Shown here in pieces: positions 41,880 through 51,844 of a stretch of DNA of 64,000 bases. The DNA is from Bradyrhizobium liaoningense (GTDB lineage: Bacteria; Pseudomonadota; Alphaproteobacteria; Rhizobiales; Xanthobacteraceae): assembly GCF_018130825.1 (NCBI RefSeq), contig NZ_JAFCJS010000001.1:248001-312000 (forward strand). Direction: 5' to 3'. The first letter of the stretch is position 1. Each line of letters opens with the position of its first letter. A program made the position numbers and the translations under genes. The notes under the pieces are model-generated. The model ran no database searches, was not told where the DNA came from, and saw nothing but the letters and a program-made list of their open reading frames with translations.

Positions 41880-43388
41880 ATGACAACCTGGCCCATTCTT
41901 TCGGTCACGACGTTCCTGCCGGCGGTCGGCGCGCTGATCGTCTATCTCAGCCGCGGCGATGACGAGGCTAGCAGGCGCAATTCGCGCTGGATCGCGCTCT
42001 GGACCACGCTGATCACCTTCGCGGTGTCGGTGATCCTGGTCATGCGCTTCGACCCCAACACCGCCGACTTCCAGTTCGTCGAGAAGGCGAACTGGCTCGC
42101 CACCGGCATCACCTACCACATGGGCGTGGACGGAATTTCGCTGCCGCTCGTGATCCTGACCACCGCCGTGATGCCGTTCTGCATCATCGCGAGCTGGAAG
42201 GCGATCACCAACCGCGTCCGCGAATACATGATGGCGTTCCTGATCCTGGAAACGCTGATGGTCGGCACCTTCTCGGCGCTCGATCTCGTGCTGTTCTACC
42301 TGTTCTTCGAGGGCGGCCTGATCCCGATGTTCCTGATCATCGGCGTCTGGGGCGGTCCGCGCCGGGTCTATGCCTCCTTCAAGTTCTTCCTCTACACGCT
42401 GCTCGGCTCGGTCCTGATGCTGCTCGCCATCATGGCGCTGTACTGGAACGGCGGCACCACGGATATTCCGACCCTGATGCACACCGCCGTGCCACGGTCC
42501 TTGCAGACCTGGGCCTGGCTTGCCTTCTTCGCCTCCTTTGCGGTGAAGATGCCGATGTGGCCGGTGCACACCTGGCTGCCCGACGCGCACGTCGAGGCGC
42601 CGACCGCGGGTTCGGTGGTCCTCGCCGCGATCCTGCTGAAGATGGGCGGCTACGGCTTCCTGCGCTTCTCGCTGCCGATGTTCCCGCTGGCCTCGCACGA
42701 CTTCGCGCCGCTGATCTTCACGCTCTCGGCCATCGCCATCATCTACACCTCGCTGGTGGCGTTGATGCAGGAGGACATGAAGAAGCTGATCGCCTACTCG
42801 TCGGTGGCGCATATGGGCTTCGTCACCATGGGCATCTTCGCCGGCACCATGCAGGGTGTCGCCGGCGGCATGTTCCAGATGATCTCGCACGGCATCGTCT
42901 CCGGCGCCCTGTTCCTCTGCGTCGGCGTCGTCTACGACCGCCTGCACACCCGCGAGATCGCGGCCTATGGCGGTCTCGTCAACCGGATGCCGCTCTACGC
43001 GATGACCTTCATGGTCTTCACCATGGCCAATGTCGGTCTTCCCGGAACGAGCGGCTTCGTCGGCGAGTTCATGACGCTGCTCGGCACCTTCAAGGTCTCG
43101 ATCCCGACCGCGTTCTTCGCCACCTTCGGCGTGATCCTCTCGGCGGGCTACGCGCTGTGGCTCTACCGCAAGGTCGTGTTCGGGGCGCTGGTAAAGCCGT
43201 CGCTGACGAGCATGAAGGACCTGACCTTGCGCGAATGCGTGATTCTGTTCCCGATGATCGCGCTGACGATCCTGTTCGGCGTCTATCCGAAGCCGGTGCT
43301 CGACATGTCGGCCGCCTCGGTCCAGCAACTCGTCAACAATTACAACACCGCTGTGACGGCCGTGAAGGCCGCCGCACTGCTCCAGTGA
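41880..43388 (+). CDS. nuoM: NADH-quinone oxidoreductase subunit M
   Basis: A 502-aa antiporter-like subunit (ND4-like) with about fourteen membrane segments. Conserved residues are visible: Glu in [22 protein letters not shown] near residue 143 and Lys in [40 protein letters not shown] near 220-255, plus [18 protein letters not shown]. The ATG directly follows the nuoL stop. Full length and no irregularity. Confidence 0.98.
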   Translation: MTTWPILSVTTFLPAVGALIVYLSRGDDEASRRNSRWIALWTTLITFAVSVILVMRFDPNTADFQFVEKANWLATGITYHMGVDGISLPLVILTTAVMPFCIIASWKAITNRVREYMMAFLILETLMVGTFSALDLVLFYLFFEGGLIPMFLIIGVWGGPRRVYASFKFFLYTLLGSVLMLLAIMALYWNGGTTDIPTLMHTAVPRSLQTWAWLAFFASFAVKMPMWPVHTWLPDAHVEAPTAGSVVLAAILLKMGGYGFLRFSLPMFPLASHDFAPLIFTLSAIAIIYTSLVALMQEDMKKLIAYSSVAHMGFVTMGIFAGTMQGVAGGMFQMISHGIVSGALFLCVGVVYDRLHTREIAAYGGLVNRMPLYAMTFMVFTMANVGLPGTSGFVGEFMTLLGTFKVSIPTAFFATFGVILSAGYALWLYRKVVFGALVKPSLTSMKDLTLRECVILFPMIALTILFGVYPKPVLDMSAASVQQLVNNYNTAVTAVKAAALLQ

Positions 43389-43410
43389 TCGGGCAGGTCA
43401 GGATATCGCC

Positions 43411-44847
43411 ATGAGCTTTTCGACTGCAGGTTATCAACTGGCGCCGGTGCTGCCCGAGCTCGTGCTCGCGGTCGGCGCCATGGCGCTTCTGATGCTCGGG
43501 GCCTATCGCGGGCAGGAGACGACCAGGACGGTGACGTCGCTGGCGGTCCTGCTCCTGATCGTGGTCGGCGTGCTCGAATATCTCCAGCCGGCGGGCAAGA
43601 CCGTAACCTTCGGCGGCAGCTTCATCGTCGACGACTTCGCCCGCTTCATGAAGATCCTGGCCCTGATCGGCTCGGCGGTGACGCTGATCCTGTCGACCGA
43701 GTTCCTCTCCGATCCCTCGCGCCGCATCTTCGAATACGCCATCCTGGTGCTGCTCTCGACCCTCGGCATGATGGTGCTGATCTCGGCCGGCGATCTGATC
43801 TCGCTCTATCTCGGCCTCGAATTGATGTCGCTGGCGCTCTATGTCGTGGCGGCCTCGAACCGCGACAACGCGAAGTCGACCGAAGCCGGCCTGAAGTATT
43901 TTGTCCTGGGCGCGCTGTCCTCGGGCATGCTGCTCTACGGCTCTTCGCTGGTCTATGGCTTCACCGGCACGGTCAGCTTCACCGGCATCGCCGCGGCCGC
44001 GACGGTCTCGAATATCGGCCTGATCTTCGGCCTGGTCTTCCTGCTCGCCGGCCTCTGCTTCAAGGTCTCGGCCGTGCCGTTCCACATGTGGACGCCGGAC
44101 GTGTATGAGGGCGCCCCGACCCCGGTCACCGCTTTCTTCGCCTCGGCACCGAAGGTCGCCGCGCTCGCCGTCTTCACCCGCGTCACGCTGACCGCATTCC
44201 CGGGCATCGTCTCGCAGTGGCAGCAGATCCTGGTGTTCGTGGCGATCGCCTCGATGGCGCTCGGCTCCTTCGCCGCGATCGGCCAGAGCAACATCAAGCG
44301 CCTGATGGCGTACTCCTCGATCGGCCACATGGGCTTTGCCCTGGTCGGCCTTGCCTCCGGCACGGTCGAGGGTGCGCAGGGCGTCCTGATGTACATCGTG
44401 ATCTATGTCGCGATGACGCTCGGCTCGTTCTCGATCATCCTCGCCATGAAGCGCAACGGCCAGGCCGTCGAGCAGATCAGCGATTTCGCCGGCCTGTCGC
44501 GGACCAACCCGCTGCTCGCCTTCATGTTCGCGATGCTGCTGTTCTCGCTCGCCGGCATTCCGCCGCTCGCCGGCTTCTTCGCAAAGTGGTACGTCTTCGT
44601 CGCCGCCATCAAGGCGAACCTGTTCACGCTCGCCGTGATCGGCGTGCTCTCCAGCGTGGTCGGTGCCTACTACTATCTCGCCATCGTCAAGACGATGTAT
44701 TTCGACGAGCCGGCCGGTCAGGTCGATCCGGTGCGCGTCGAGGTGAAGACGGTGCTGGCGGTTGCGGGTCTGTTCAACATCCTGTTCGCACTGTTCGCTG
44801 GCCCCGTGGTGAGCGTCGCCTCGGCCGCGGCAAAGTCGCTGTTCTAG
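43411..44847 (+). CDS. nuoN: NADH-quinone oxidoreductase subunit N
   Basis: A 478-aa antiporter-like subunit (ND2-like) and the last structural gene of complex I. Key acidic and basic sites are in [19 protein letters not shown] (Glu) and [36 protein letters not shown] (Lys). [20 protein letters not shown] is the broken-helix region. It is 22 bp after nuoM, and birA begins one base after its stop, showing the transcript continues past complex I. Confidence 0.98.
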   Translation: MSFSTAGYQLAPVLPELVLAVGAMALLMLGAYRGQETTRTVTSLAVLLLIVVGVLEYLQPAGKTVTFGGSFIVDDFARFMKILALIGSAVTLILSTEFLSDPSRRIFEYAILVLLSTLGMMVLISAGDLISLYLGLELMSLALYVVAASNRDNAKSTEAGLKYFVLGALSSGMLLYGSSLVYGFTGTVSFTGIAAAATVSNIGLIFGLVFLLAGLCFKVSAVPFHMWTPDVYEGAPTPVTAFFASAPKVAALAVFTRVTLTAFPGIVSQWQQILVFVAIASMALGSFAAIGQSNIKRLMAYSSIGHMGFALVGLASGTVEGAQGVLMYIVIYVAMTLGSFSIILAMKRNGQAVEQISDFAGLSRTNPLLAFMFAMLLFSLAGIPPLAGFFAKWYVFVAAIKANLFTLAVIGVLSSVVGAYYYLAIVKTMYFDEPAGQVDPVRVEVKTVLAVAGLFNILFALFAGPVVSVASAAAKSLF

Positions 44848-44848
44848 G

Positions 44849-45655
44849 ATGGGATTCGCGCTCGGTCCTCGCGCACAGTCCGCGGGCTACAAGCTCGCGG
44901 CTTTCGAACGGACCGGCTCGACCAATACCGACGCGATCGAGCACGCGCGGGCCGGCGAACGCGGCCCGATGTGGTTCGTCACGTCAGAGCAGACCGCCGG
45001 CCGCGGCCGGCGCCAGCGCGCCTGGATCGCGCCAAAGGGCAATCTCGCCGCCAGCGTCCTCGAGATCCTCGACATCCCGCCTGCGGTTGCCGCCACCATC
45101 GGGTTTGCGGCGGGGCTGGCGGAGGAGGCTGCCCTGGAGAAGGTCAGCTTAGAAGCCGCGCTACGGCTCGGTCCTGACCGTCCCCGCTACGCCCTGAAAT
45201 GGCCGAACGACGTCCTCGCCAACGGCAAGAAGCTGGTCGGCATCGGCCTCGAGGCTGAGGCCGTCGGCGATCGCCTTGCCATCGTCGTCGGCATCGGCAC
45301 CAATGTCGTCGCCGCGCCCGAGGGCACGCCGACGCCCGCCGTGTCGCTCGCGGACCTTGGCGTCCAGATCAGCGCGGAGGAGCTGTTTACGGCCCTGTCG
45401 GATGCCTGGGTCGAGTTCCGTGGCATATGGGACAATGGCCGTGGCTTTGCCGATATCCGTAAACTGTGGCTTGAGCGCGCTGCCGGCCTCGGCGAGCGGG
45501 TCGCGATCCATACGGGGACGACGACACTGGAAGGCATTTTCGACACCATCGACGACACCGGCTGCCTGATCGTCCGCACCGCGGAGGGCCGCCACGTGCC
45601 CGTCGCAGCGGGTGAAGTCTTCTTCGGCCCGGCCCGCTCCGTGGGGGCTGCGTGA
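44849..45655 (+). CDS. birA: biotin--[acetyl-CoA-carboxylase] ligase
   Basis: A 268-aa enzyme that attaches biotin to carboxylase carrier domains via biotinyl-AMP. It lacks the N-terminal DNA-binding domain of E. coli BirA, so it cannot act as the bio repressor. Motifs: FERTGSTNTDAIEHA near residue 18, TAGRGRRQRAW near 50 (adenylate loop) and ALKWPNDVLANGKKLVGIGLEAE near 116-138. The C-terminal SH3-like domain ends in AAGEVFFG. It begins one base after nuoN and its stop overlaps the RNase J start (TGATG). Confidence 0.95.
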   Translation: MGFALGPRAQSAGYKLAAFERTGSTNTDAIEHARAGERGPMWFVTSEQTAGRGRRQRAWIAPKGNLAASVLEILDIPPAVAATIGFAAGLAEEAALEKVSLEAALRLGPDRPRYALKWPNDVLANGKKLVGIGLEAEAVGDRLAIVVGIGTNVVAAPEGTPTPAVSLADLGVQISAEELFTALSDAWVEFRGIWDNGRGFADIRKLWLERAAGLGERVAIHTGTTTLEGIFDTIDDTGCLIVRTAEGRHVPVAAGEVFFGPARSVGAA

Positions 45656-47325
45656 TGGCGAGGCCGGACGAACTGGTGTTTGCGCCGCTCGGCGGCGTCG
45701 GCGAGATCGGCATGAACCTGTCGATCTACGGCCTCGGCAACCGTCACCAGCGCGCCTGGCTCGCGGTCGATCTCGGCGTCTCCTTCGGCGACGAGGAGCA
45801 TCTGCCGGGCATCGATTTGATCATGCCCGACATCAGCTTCCTGGAGAAGGAACGCAAAAACCTGATGGGCCTCGTGCTGACGCACGCCCATGAGGATCAT
45901 TTCGGCGCCATCATCGATCTCTGGCCGAAGCTGAAATGCCCGATCTATGCGACCAAGTTCAGCGCCGCGCTGTTTGAGGCCAAATGCGCCGCCGAGCGCA
46001 ATGCGCCCGAGATCCCGGTGACCGTGGTGCCATCGGGTGGCCGCGTCGATATCGGCCCGTTCAATGTCGAGTTCATTCCGGTCGCGCACTCGATTCCGGA
46101 AGCGCACGCGCTGGCGATCCACACCGAAGCCGGCATCGTGCTGCACACCGGCGACTGGAAGATCGACCCGACCCCGACGCTGGGGGCCCCGACCGACGAG
46201 AAGCGGCTGCGCGAGCTCGGCGAGGAGGGCGTGCTCGCCCTAATCGGCGATTCCACCAATGCCGTCCGCGACGGCCGCTCGCCTTCGGAGGCCGAGGTCG
46301 CCAAAACCATCATCGACCTCGTCAAATCGGCCAAGGGCCGTGTCGCGGTCACGACCTTTGCCTCCAACGTCGCCCGCGTCAAAGCCGTGGCCGATGCCGC
46401 CAGGGCTGCCGACCGCGAGGTCGTCGTGGTCGGCCGCGCGATGGAGCGCGTGGTCCAGGTCGCGCGCGAGACCGGCTATCTCGACGGCGTGCAGAACTTC
46501 CGCTCGCCCGAGGTCTACGGCCACCTGCCGCAGGACAAGGTGCTGGCGCTCTGCACCGGCAGCCAGGGCGAGCCGCGCGCCGCGCTGGCGCGCATCGCCA
46601 ATGACGACCATCCCGAGATCACGCTGAACCGCGGCGACAGCGTGATCTTCTCCTCGCGCACCATCCCGGGCAACGAGAAGGCGGTCGGCTCGATCATCAA
46701 CAATCTGGTGCTCCAGGGCGTCGAAATCATCACCGACCGTGACGCGCTGGTTCACGTCTCCGGCCATCCGCGCCGCGACGAGCTGCGTGACCTGATCTCC
46801 TGGGTGAAGCCGCAACTGCTGATCCCCGTCCATGGCGAGGCCCTGCATCTGCACGAGCACGCAAAGCTCGCGCGCGCCGCCGGCGTGCCGCGGGTGCTGG
46901 TCTGCCGCAATGGCGATCTCGTCAAGCTCGGCCCCGGCGATCCCGGCATTGTCGGCGAGGTGCCCTCGGGCCGGCTCTACAAGGACGGCACGATCCTGGA
47001 GGATTCCAAGTCCCGTGCCGTGGTCGAGCGCCGCCGCATGGCCTTCTCCGGCTGCGCCTTCGTCGCCATCGCCCTGACCGCGCAGGGCGAGCTCGCCGAC
47101 GAACCCGAGGTCGATCTCGTCGGCATCCCCGAGAAGAACAGGGCGGGAGAGACTTTTGACGACCTGGTCTTCGATGCCGTGATGTCCACGATCGAGGGCC
47201 TGCCGAAGGCGCGGCGGCGGGATCCGGACGCGCTGGCCGAGTCGGTGCGACGCGCGGTCCGGGCCGTCATCAACGAACATTGGGGCAAAAAGCCCCCCTG
47301 TCTGGTACACGTCCTGACAGTGTAG
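45655..47325 (+). CDS. rnj: ribonuclease J
   Basis: A 556-aa metallo-beta-lactamase/beta-CASP ribonuclease with 5'-exonuclease and endonuclease activity in RNA maturation and decay. The zinc motif is LVLTHAHEDHFGAI near residue 78, followed by HTGDWKID and GDSTNAVRDGRSPSE; the beta-CASP part includes TFASNVARVKAVADAAR and SGHPRRDELRDLI; HGEALHLHEHAKLA supplies a late His. Full length. The start is the ATG at 45655; a GTG one codon earlier is possible. Its position directly after nuo-birA is conserved in alphaproteobacteria as far as I know. Confidence 0.95.
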   Translation: MARPDELVFAPLGGVGEIGMNLSIYGLGNRHQRAWLAVDLGVSFGDEEHLPGIDLIMPDISFLEKERKNLMGLVLTHAHEDHFGAIIDLWPKLKCPIYATKFSAALFEAKCAAERNAPEIPVTVVPSGGRVDIGPFNVEFIPVAHSIPEAHALAIHTEAGIVLHTGDWKIDPTPTLGAPTDEKRLRELGEEGVLALIGDSTNAVRDGRSPSEAEVAKTIIDLVKSAKGRVAVTTFASNVARVKAVADAARAADREVVVVGRAMERVVQVARETGYLDGVQNFRSPEVYGHLPQDKVLALCTGSQGEPRAALARIANDDHPEITLNRGDSVIFSSRTIPGNEKAVGSIINNLVLQGVEIITDRDALVHVSGHPRRDELRDLISWVKPQLLIPVHGEALHLHEHAKLARAAGVPRVLVCRNGDLVKLGPGDPGIVGEVPSGRLYKDGTILEDSKSRAVVERRRMAFSGCAFVAIALTAQGELADEPEVDLVGIPEKNRAGETFDDLVFDAVMSTIEGLPKARRRDPDALAESVRRAVRAVINEHWGKKPPCLVHVLTV

Positions 47326-47367
47326 ATTGGGCGTGTTCTCCAGATCACGCTCTGAGGGAGAAGAAAC

Positions 47368-47772
47368 ATGCTGGGTCGCCTCAACCACGTCGCGATCGCG
47401 ACCAAGGACGCCGTCAAGGCCGCAAAGATCTACGGTGCGGCATTCGGTGCCCAGATTTCCGAGGCCGTGCCGCTGCCAGAGCACGGCGTCACCACCGTGT
47501 TCGCGACACTGCCCAATACCAAGATCGAGTTCATTGAGCCGCTCGGCGAGGCTTCGCCGATCGCAAAGTTCCTGGAGCGCAATGCCGACGGCGGCATCCA
47601 CCATGTCTGCTACGAGGTCGTCGACATCATCCACTCGCGCGACACGCTGGTGAAGGAGGGCGCAAGGGTGCTCGGCGACGGCGTGCCGAAGATCGGCGCC
47701 CACGGCAAGCCGGTGCTGTTCCTGCACCCGAAGGACTTTTCCGGCGCCCTCGTCGAGATCGAGCAGGCGTAA
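47368..47772 (+). CDS. mce: methylmalonyl-CoA epimerase
   Basis: A 134-aa VOC-fold enzyme that interconverts the epimers of methylmalonyl-CoA in propionate and odd-chain or branched amino acid breakdown. The metal ligands of the family are visible: His in RLNHVAIAT near residue 6, His in GGIHHVCYEV near 78 and Glu in LVEIEQA at the C-terminus. GAGGGAG precedes the ATG. The methylmalonyl-CoA mutase is not in the window. DUF1467 follows after 6 bp. Confidence 0.95.
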   Translation: MLGRLNHVAIATKDAVKAAKIYGAAFGAQISEAVPLPEHGVTTVFATLPNTKIEFIEPLGEASPIAKFLERNADGGIHHVCYEVVDIIHSRDTLVKEGARVLGDGVPKIGAHGKPVLFLHPKDFSGALVEIEQA

Positions 47773-47778
47773 GGCCCC

Positions 47779-48054
47779 ATGGCCATCCAGATATCGACCG
47801 CGCTTGCGATCTACTTCGTCATCTGGTGGGTCGCGCTGTTCCTGACGCTGCCATTCGGCGTGCGCAGCCAGCACGAGGACGGCGTCGGCGCCCCCGGCAC
47901 CGACCCCGGCGCGCCGATCCTGACGCGGATGGGCCGCAAGCTGATCTGGACCACGATCATCTCGGCCGTCATCTACGGCCTCGGCATGGTGGCCTACCAT
48001 GCCGGCTATCTCTCGATCGAACGCCTGTCGAAAATGATGGGTATGCCGTTCTAG
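47779..48054 (+). CDS. DUF1467 family membrane protein
   Basis: A 91-aa protein with two membrane segments (about residues 7-26 and 55-77) joined by the family's conserved loop: LPFGVRSQHEDGVGAPGTDPGAP. Its position beside mce is usual in alphaproteobacteria. Function unknown. It starts 6 bp after mce, so it is co-translated. Confidence 0.9.
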   Translation: MAIQISTALAIYFVIWWVALFLTLPFGVRSQHEDGVGAPGTDPGAPILTRMGRKLIWTTIISAVIYGLGMVAYHAGYLSIERLSKMMGMPF

Positions 48055-48100
48055 GCATTCTTCGCTAGATTTTTTTGTTGCGTGTTTGTTGGGGGAACGA

Positions 48101-48448
48101 ATGACTTTTCAACGGATCGTCGTCGCGCTTCTGCTGCTGATCGTCGCCGGGATCAGTGCCATCGGCTATTTCGAATGGAGGATCGCCGTTCAGGCCCGGA
48201 CGCTGAAGGCGTTCGTCGAGGGCTATGTCTTCAACGAGGCGGTGATGGCTTGCGAGCAGGCCAAGAGCTCGACGCCGTTCAAGTGGAACGGCGGCAAGAG
48301 CACCTCGGTGATCGGGCTGAACTCGGTCAAGCCAGACAAATACAACGTCTTCGCCAGCTACACGCTGGTGGCGGACGGCGTCTATTGCGATTACGATCCC
48401 ATCAAAAGAAAGGCCGAGATCGGCGCGAGCTTCCTGGAGCGGGAGTAA
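48101..48448 (+). CDS. hypothetical single-span protein
   Basis: A 115-aa protein with an N-terminal membrane anchor or signal (residues 5-23, RIVVALLLLIVAGISAIGY), then a soluble part with two Cys (AVMACEQAK and GVYCDYDPIKRK) that may form a disulfide. No family recognised. GGGGGAAC lies before the ATG. The gene is 46 bp after DUF1467 and is the last one before a dispersed repeat, which may mark the end of the conserved block. Confidence 0.65.
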   Translation: MTFQRIVVALLLLIVAGISAIGYFEWRIAVQARTLKAFVEGYVFNEAVMACEQAKSSTPFKWNGGKSTSVIGLNSVKPDKYNVFASYTLVADGVYCDYDPIKRKAEIGASFLERE

Positions 48449-48464
48449 CGATCCGGCCCATACC

Positions 48465-48540
48465 AGCATGATCCGGACCCGAAGGGCCGCGTTAGCGCAA
48501 AGTGTGAAGCGGTTTTCCGAAAAGATCATGCTCAAATAAG
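48465..48540. repeat. dispersed intergenic repeat of Bradyrhizobium type
   Basis: The ends AGCATGATC (48465-48473) and GATCATGCT (48524-48532) are perfect 9-bp inverted repeats. The interior reads like the family GCGTTAGCGCAAAG... GCGGTTTTCCGAAAAG that I know from many intergenic regions of Bradyrhizobium and relatives. It ends 16 bp before mtnK. Confidence 0.65.
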
Positions 48541-48555
48541 TGGGGTGGGATCGTC

Positions 48556-49845
48556 ATGACCGGGGACCGGGCAGGGGATTATCGGATTCTGCATGAGGCG
48601 GCCTTGCGGGATTATCTCGCGGGCCTTCCGGACCTGAAGGCGCTTCTCGGAGGCGATCCCGCGTCCTGGGCGATCACCGAGGTCGGCGACGGCAATCTCA
48701 ACCTTGTCTTCATCGTCAAGGGCGCAAGCGGCGGCATCGCCGTGAAGCAGGCGCTGCCTTACGTCCGCCTCGTCGGCGAGAGCTGGCCGCTGCCGCTGTC
48801 GCGGGCCCACTACGAATTTTTGGCCTTGTCCCGGCAGGCCGAGCTCGCGCCCGGCCTCGTGCCGGCCTTGCTGCATCACAACGAAAAGCTGGCGCTGACG
48901 GTGATGGAGCTGCTCGAGCCCCACATCATCATGCGCAAAGGGCTGGTCGCGGGAACGCGCTATCCGCGTTTCGTCGACGATATCACCACCTTCATGGCGC
49001 GGACACTGTTCTTCACCTCCGACCTCGCATTCTCCGCCGCCGAGAAGAAGGAGGGTATCGCGGCCTTCGCCGGCAACCATGCGCTCTGCAAGATCACCGA
49101 AGATTTGATCTTCACCGATCCCTACCGCGTCGCCGAACAGAACCGCTGGACCGCACCCTATCTCGACGGCCTTGCCGTCGATCTGCGCGACGACCTGGAG
49201 CTGCATGTCGCCATCTCCCGGCTGAAGCTGAAGTTCATGGCGAGCCCCGAGGCTCTCCTGCACGGCGACCTCCACACCGGCTCGATCATGGTCACGGACA
49301 GCCAGACGCGGGTGATCGACCCGGAATTTGCCTTCTACGGCCCGATGGGGTTCGACGTCGGTGCGGTGCTGGCTAATCTCCTGATGGCCTATTTTGCCTC
49401 CGCCGGCCACGAGAACGCACCGGGCGAGCGGGCCGCGTTCGAGGGCTGGGTGCTGGAGGCGGTCGAGCAGGTCTGGACCGGGTTCGCCGGCAAGTTCCTC
49501 GATCTCTGGCGCGCCGGCGCGGCCGGTGATGCCTATCTGCCCTCGCTGTTTCCGGGCGAGAAGGGCGCCGCGCGGCTCGAGGCGGAGCGGCAGGCCTACA
49601 TGCAACGCCTGTTCGCGGACACGATCGGCTTCGCCGCAGCCAAGATCATCCGCCGCATCTTCGGCCTCGCCCACAACATCGATTTCGAGCTGATCGAGGA
49701 CCCCAGGCAGCGGGCGATCAGCGAAGCCCGCGCCGTACGGCTGGCGCGCGCGATGATGGTGGAGACGGGGACATTTGGGGCAATCGCCGACGTGACCAGC
49801 GCCGCGCGAAAACTGCGGGATTGGCAGCCGGAACTAACCGGCTGA
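48556..49845 (+). CDS. mtnK: S-methyl-5-thioribose kinase
   Basis: A 429-aa kinase of the APH fold that phosphorylates methylthioribose in the methionine salvage pathway. ATP-binding part: VGDGNLNLVFIVKG near residue 46 and AVKQALPYVRLVGESWPLP near 65. Catalytic loop: LLHGDLHTGSIMV at 234-246 with the essential Asp, and the metal-binding VIDPEFAFYGPMGFDVG near 257. The C-terminal RRIFGLAHNIDFELIED is typical. No mtnA or other salvage gene is visible here; it stands between a repeat and the peptide ABC genes. Confidence 0.93.
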   Translation: MTGDRAGDYRILHEAALRDYLAGLPDLKALLGGDPASWAITEVGDGNLNLVFIVKGASGGIAVKQALPYVRLVGESWPLPLSRAHYEFLALSRQAELAPGLVPALLHHNEKLALTVMELLEPHIIMRKGLVAGTRYPRFVDDITTFMARTLFFTSDLAFSAAEKKEGIAAFAGNHALCKITEDLIFTDPYRVAEQNRWTAPYLDGLAVDLRDDLELHVAISRLKLKFMASPEALLHGDLHTGSIMVTDSQTRVIDPEFAFYGPMGFDVGAVLANLLMAYFASAGHENAPGERAAFEGWVLEAVEQVWTGFAGKFLDLWRAGAAGDAYLPSLFPGEKGAARLEAERQAYMQRLFADTIGFAAAKIIRRIFGLAHNIDFELIEDPRQRAISEARAVRLARAMMVETGTFGAIADVTSAARKLRDWQPELTG

Positions 49846-50199
49846 GAGGGCTTGGTGGCAGCCACCAGCCTCCGTCATTGCGAGCGCAGCGACCGGGCTT
49901 GCCAGCACGGCCGTCGCGACGACCGGACTGCCGGCGAGCAGGGCACCTGGCGTTCGGCGGTTCATTTTTTCCGCGATCCCTTGGGCTCAGATAACGATTC
50001 CGAGCTTGGTCGCCTCGATCACGAAAAATGTTCACCGGTCCCTGGATGACGCACCGCGTCAATCGGCTTGCCCCGGAGGTCTCCGTCGAAGCACTGCCTC
50101 AGGAACCGGCATCGGTTGCCACCAAAACGAAGCTTGCTTTCGACACGCGACGAATGATCAAATCTGTTCTCGGAACACACCTGCGTTGTTGGGGGACTC
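49846..50199. other. 354-bp gap between mtnK and the peptide ABC operon
   Basis: No convincing gene. It contains the second copy of the short repeat at 49873-49891, an AT-richer patch near 49960-50040 and the leader of the ABC operon with GGGGGAC just before the start. A frame entering from 50028 is a shadow of the ABC gene. Confidence 0.6.
49873..49891. repeat. short dispersed repeat, copy 2
   Basis: CGTCATTGCGAGCGCAGCG is the exact reverse complement of 4630-4648. Only one arm of the presumed palindromic element is visible. Confidence 0.5.
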
Positions 50200-51789
50200 A
50201 TGATGTTCAGGATGATTGCGATCGTCGCGGGTTTGGGACTGGCGCTCGCCGGATCAGCGGAGGCCCAGACGCCGCGCAAGGGCGGCACCATCCGGATGAC
50301 GGCGCCCTACGGCTCCAGCTTCACCAGCCTCGACATTCACACCACCCAGCGCGCCCAGGACGAGATCTACGCCAAGGGACTGCACCGCTCGCTCTACATC
50401 TGGGATTCCGCGGAAGGCAAGCCGGTTCCGGAACTTGCCAAGGAGGTCGTCGTCTCGGGTGGTGGCCTCGTTTACACCTTCAAGCTTCGCGACGACGCCT
50501 ATTTCCACAATGGCCGCAAGATGACGGCCGACGACGTCATCTGGTCCTACAACCGCATCATGGACGGCACCAAGGCTTATCCCGGCGCGCGCTTTGTCCG
50601 TGTGATCGAGGGGGCCGCCGCGGTGGAGAAGGGCCAGGCCAAGGACATCTCCGGCCTGAAGAAGATCGACGACTTCACCCTCGAGATGAAGCTGACCGAG
50701 AAGGTCGATCCGGGCTTCTATTTCTTCACCGCGCTGACCTCGATCTATCCCGCCGACGAGGCCGCCAAGGAGAGCTTCATCCAGAAACCGATCGGTCTCG
50801 GGCCCTTCAAGTTCGTCGAGCACGTGCCGGGATCGCGCATCGTGCTGGAGCGGTGGGACCGGTTCTACAAGCCCGGCAAGCCCTACGCAGACAAGCTCAT
50901 CGTGTCGGTCATGGGCGAGGCCGCGGCCCGCGATGTCGCCTTCCGCAACAAGGAGATCGACACCTCGGTGCTGGGACCTGCGCAGTACGTCGCCTACCAG
51001 TCCGACGCAGCCCTCAAGGGCACCATCGTCGAGGTCGCCGAGGTCTTCACGCGCTACATGGGCATGAACACCTCGTTCAAGCCGTTCGCCGACAAGCGCG
51101 TCCGGCAGGCGATCAACCACGCGATCGACACCGACCTGATCATCAACAAGCTGGTCAAGGGCAAGGCCTATCGCGCCACCAGCTGGCTGCCGCTGACCTC
51201 GCCGCTCTACGACAAGACCATGAAGCCGTATCCCTTCGATCCCGCGAAGGCCAAGCAGCTCCTCGCGGACGCGGGCTATCCCAACGGCTTCGAATTCGAA
51301 TGGACCACCAGCCAGAATGAAAGCTGGGGCCTGCCGATCGTCACGGCGGTCATCCCGATGCTGGACAAGGTCGGCATCAAGGCCAAGGTCAAGCAGGTCG
51401 AGACCGCGGTGCTGGCGGAGGTGGTTCGCACCGGCGACTACCAGGCCTTCATCTATTCCCAGCAGACCGGCCCGGATCCCCAGGCGGCGCTGAAATGCTT
51501 CCACTCGGCGACGCCGCAATCGGCCTGCAACTACATGAACTTCAAGAACGCCGACTTCGACAAGCTGATGGACGAGGCCGGACAGGCCGACGACGTGGCA
51601 AAGCGCGGCCAGCTGCTGCAGAAGGCCAATGCGCTGCTCTACGACGAGGCGCCGGTCTGGTTCTTCAACTACAACAAGGCGGTTATGGCGGTGCAGCCCT
51701 GGCTCAAGGGAGTTCAGTTGAACGCGACGGAGCTGACCCATCAGAACGTCGAAGACCTCTGGGTCGACGAGACCTCGCCTGCGAAGTGA
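50200..51789 (+). CDS. ABC transporter substrate-binding protein, peptide type (SBP family 5)
   Basis: A 529-aa periplasmic binding protein of the DppA/OppA class. The signal peptide ends near residue 22 (LAGSAEAQ). Family segments are GGTIRMTAPYGSSFTSLDIHTT near 27, SGGGLVYTFKLRDDAYFHNGRKMTADDVIWSYNRIMD near 85-120, and RVRQAINHAIDTDLIINKLVKGKA near 300-323. It begins an operon with two permeases and two ATPases. Ligands of this family include peptides, opines, glutathione and nickel; the actual ligand is not evident. Adjacent ATGs at 50200 and 50203 are both possible. Confidence 0.93.
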   Translation: MMFRMIAIVAGLGLALAGSAEAQTPRKGGTIRMTAPYGSSFTSLDIHTTQRAQDEIYAKGLHRSLYIWDSAEGKPVPELAKEVVVSGGGLVYTFKLRDDAYFHNGRKMTADDVIWSYNRIMDGTKAYPGARFVRVIEGAAAVEKGQAKDISGLKKIDDFTLEMKLTEKVDPGFYFFTALTSIYPADEAAKESFIQKPIGLGPFKFVEHVPGSRIVLERWDRFYKPGKPYADKLIVSVMGEAAARDVAFRNKEIDTSVLGPAQYVAYQSDAALKGTIVEVAEVFTRYMGMNTSFKPFADKRVRQAINHAIDTDLIINKLVKGKAYRATSWLPLTSPLYDKTMKPYPFDPAKAKQLLADAGYPNGFEFEWTTSQNESWGLPIVTAVIPMLDKVGIKAKVKQVETAVLAEVVRTGDYQAFIYSQQTGPDPQAALKCFHSATPQSACNYMNFKNADFDKLMDEAGQADDVAKRGQLLQKANALLYDEAPVWFFNYNKAVMAVQPWLKGVQLNATELTHQNVEDLWVDETSPAK

Positions 51790-51844
51790 TACGCGCGCTC
51801 CCGCCTAGCGCCACAGGCGAGGGAGGGAGCCGGGAAAAGTTGAG

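Noticed and set aside
41004..43328. 774-codon open frame antisense to nuoL and nuoM
   Set aside because: His/Gly/Arg/Asp-rich translation with no family resemblance, antisense to two intact complex I genes. Long antisense frames are expected at this GC content.
43600..43630. GTAACC word on the plus strand inside nuoN
   Set aside because: The position 16 bp downstream reads TCGT, not CGAA, and it is inside a coding region.
50028..51320. 430-codon plus-strand frame before and inside the ABC binding protein gene
   Set aside because: Overlaps the real binding protein gene in another frame and has Arg/Gly/His-rich shadow composition.
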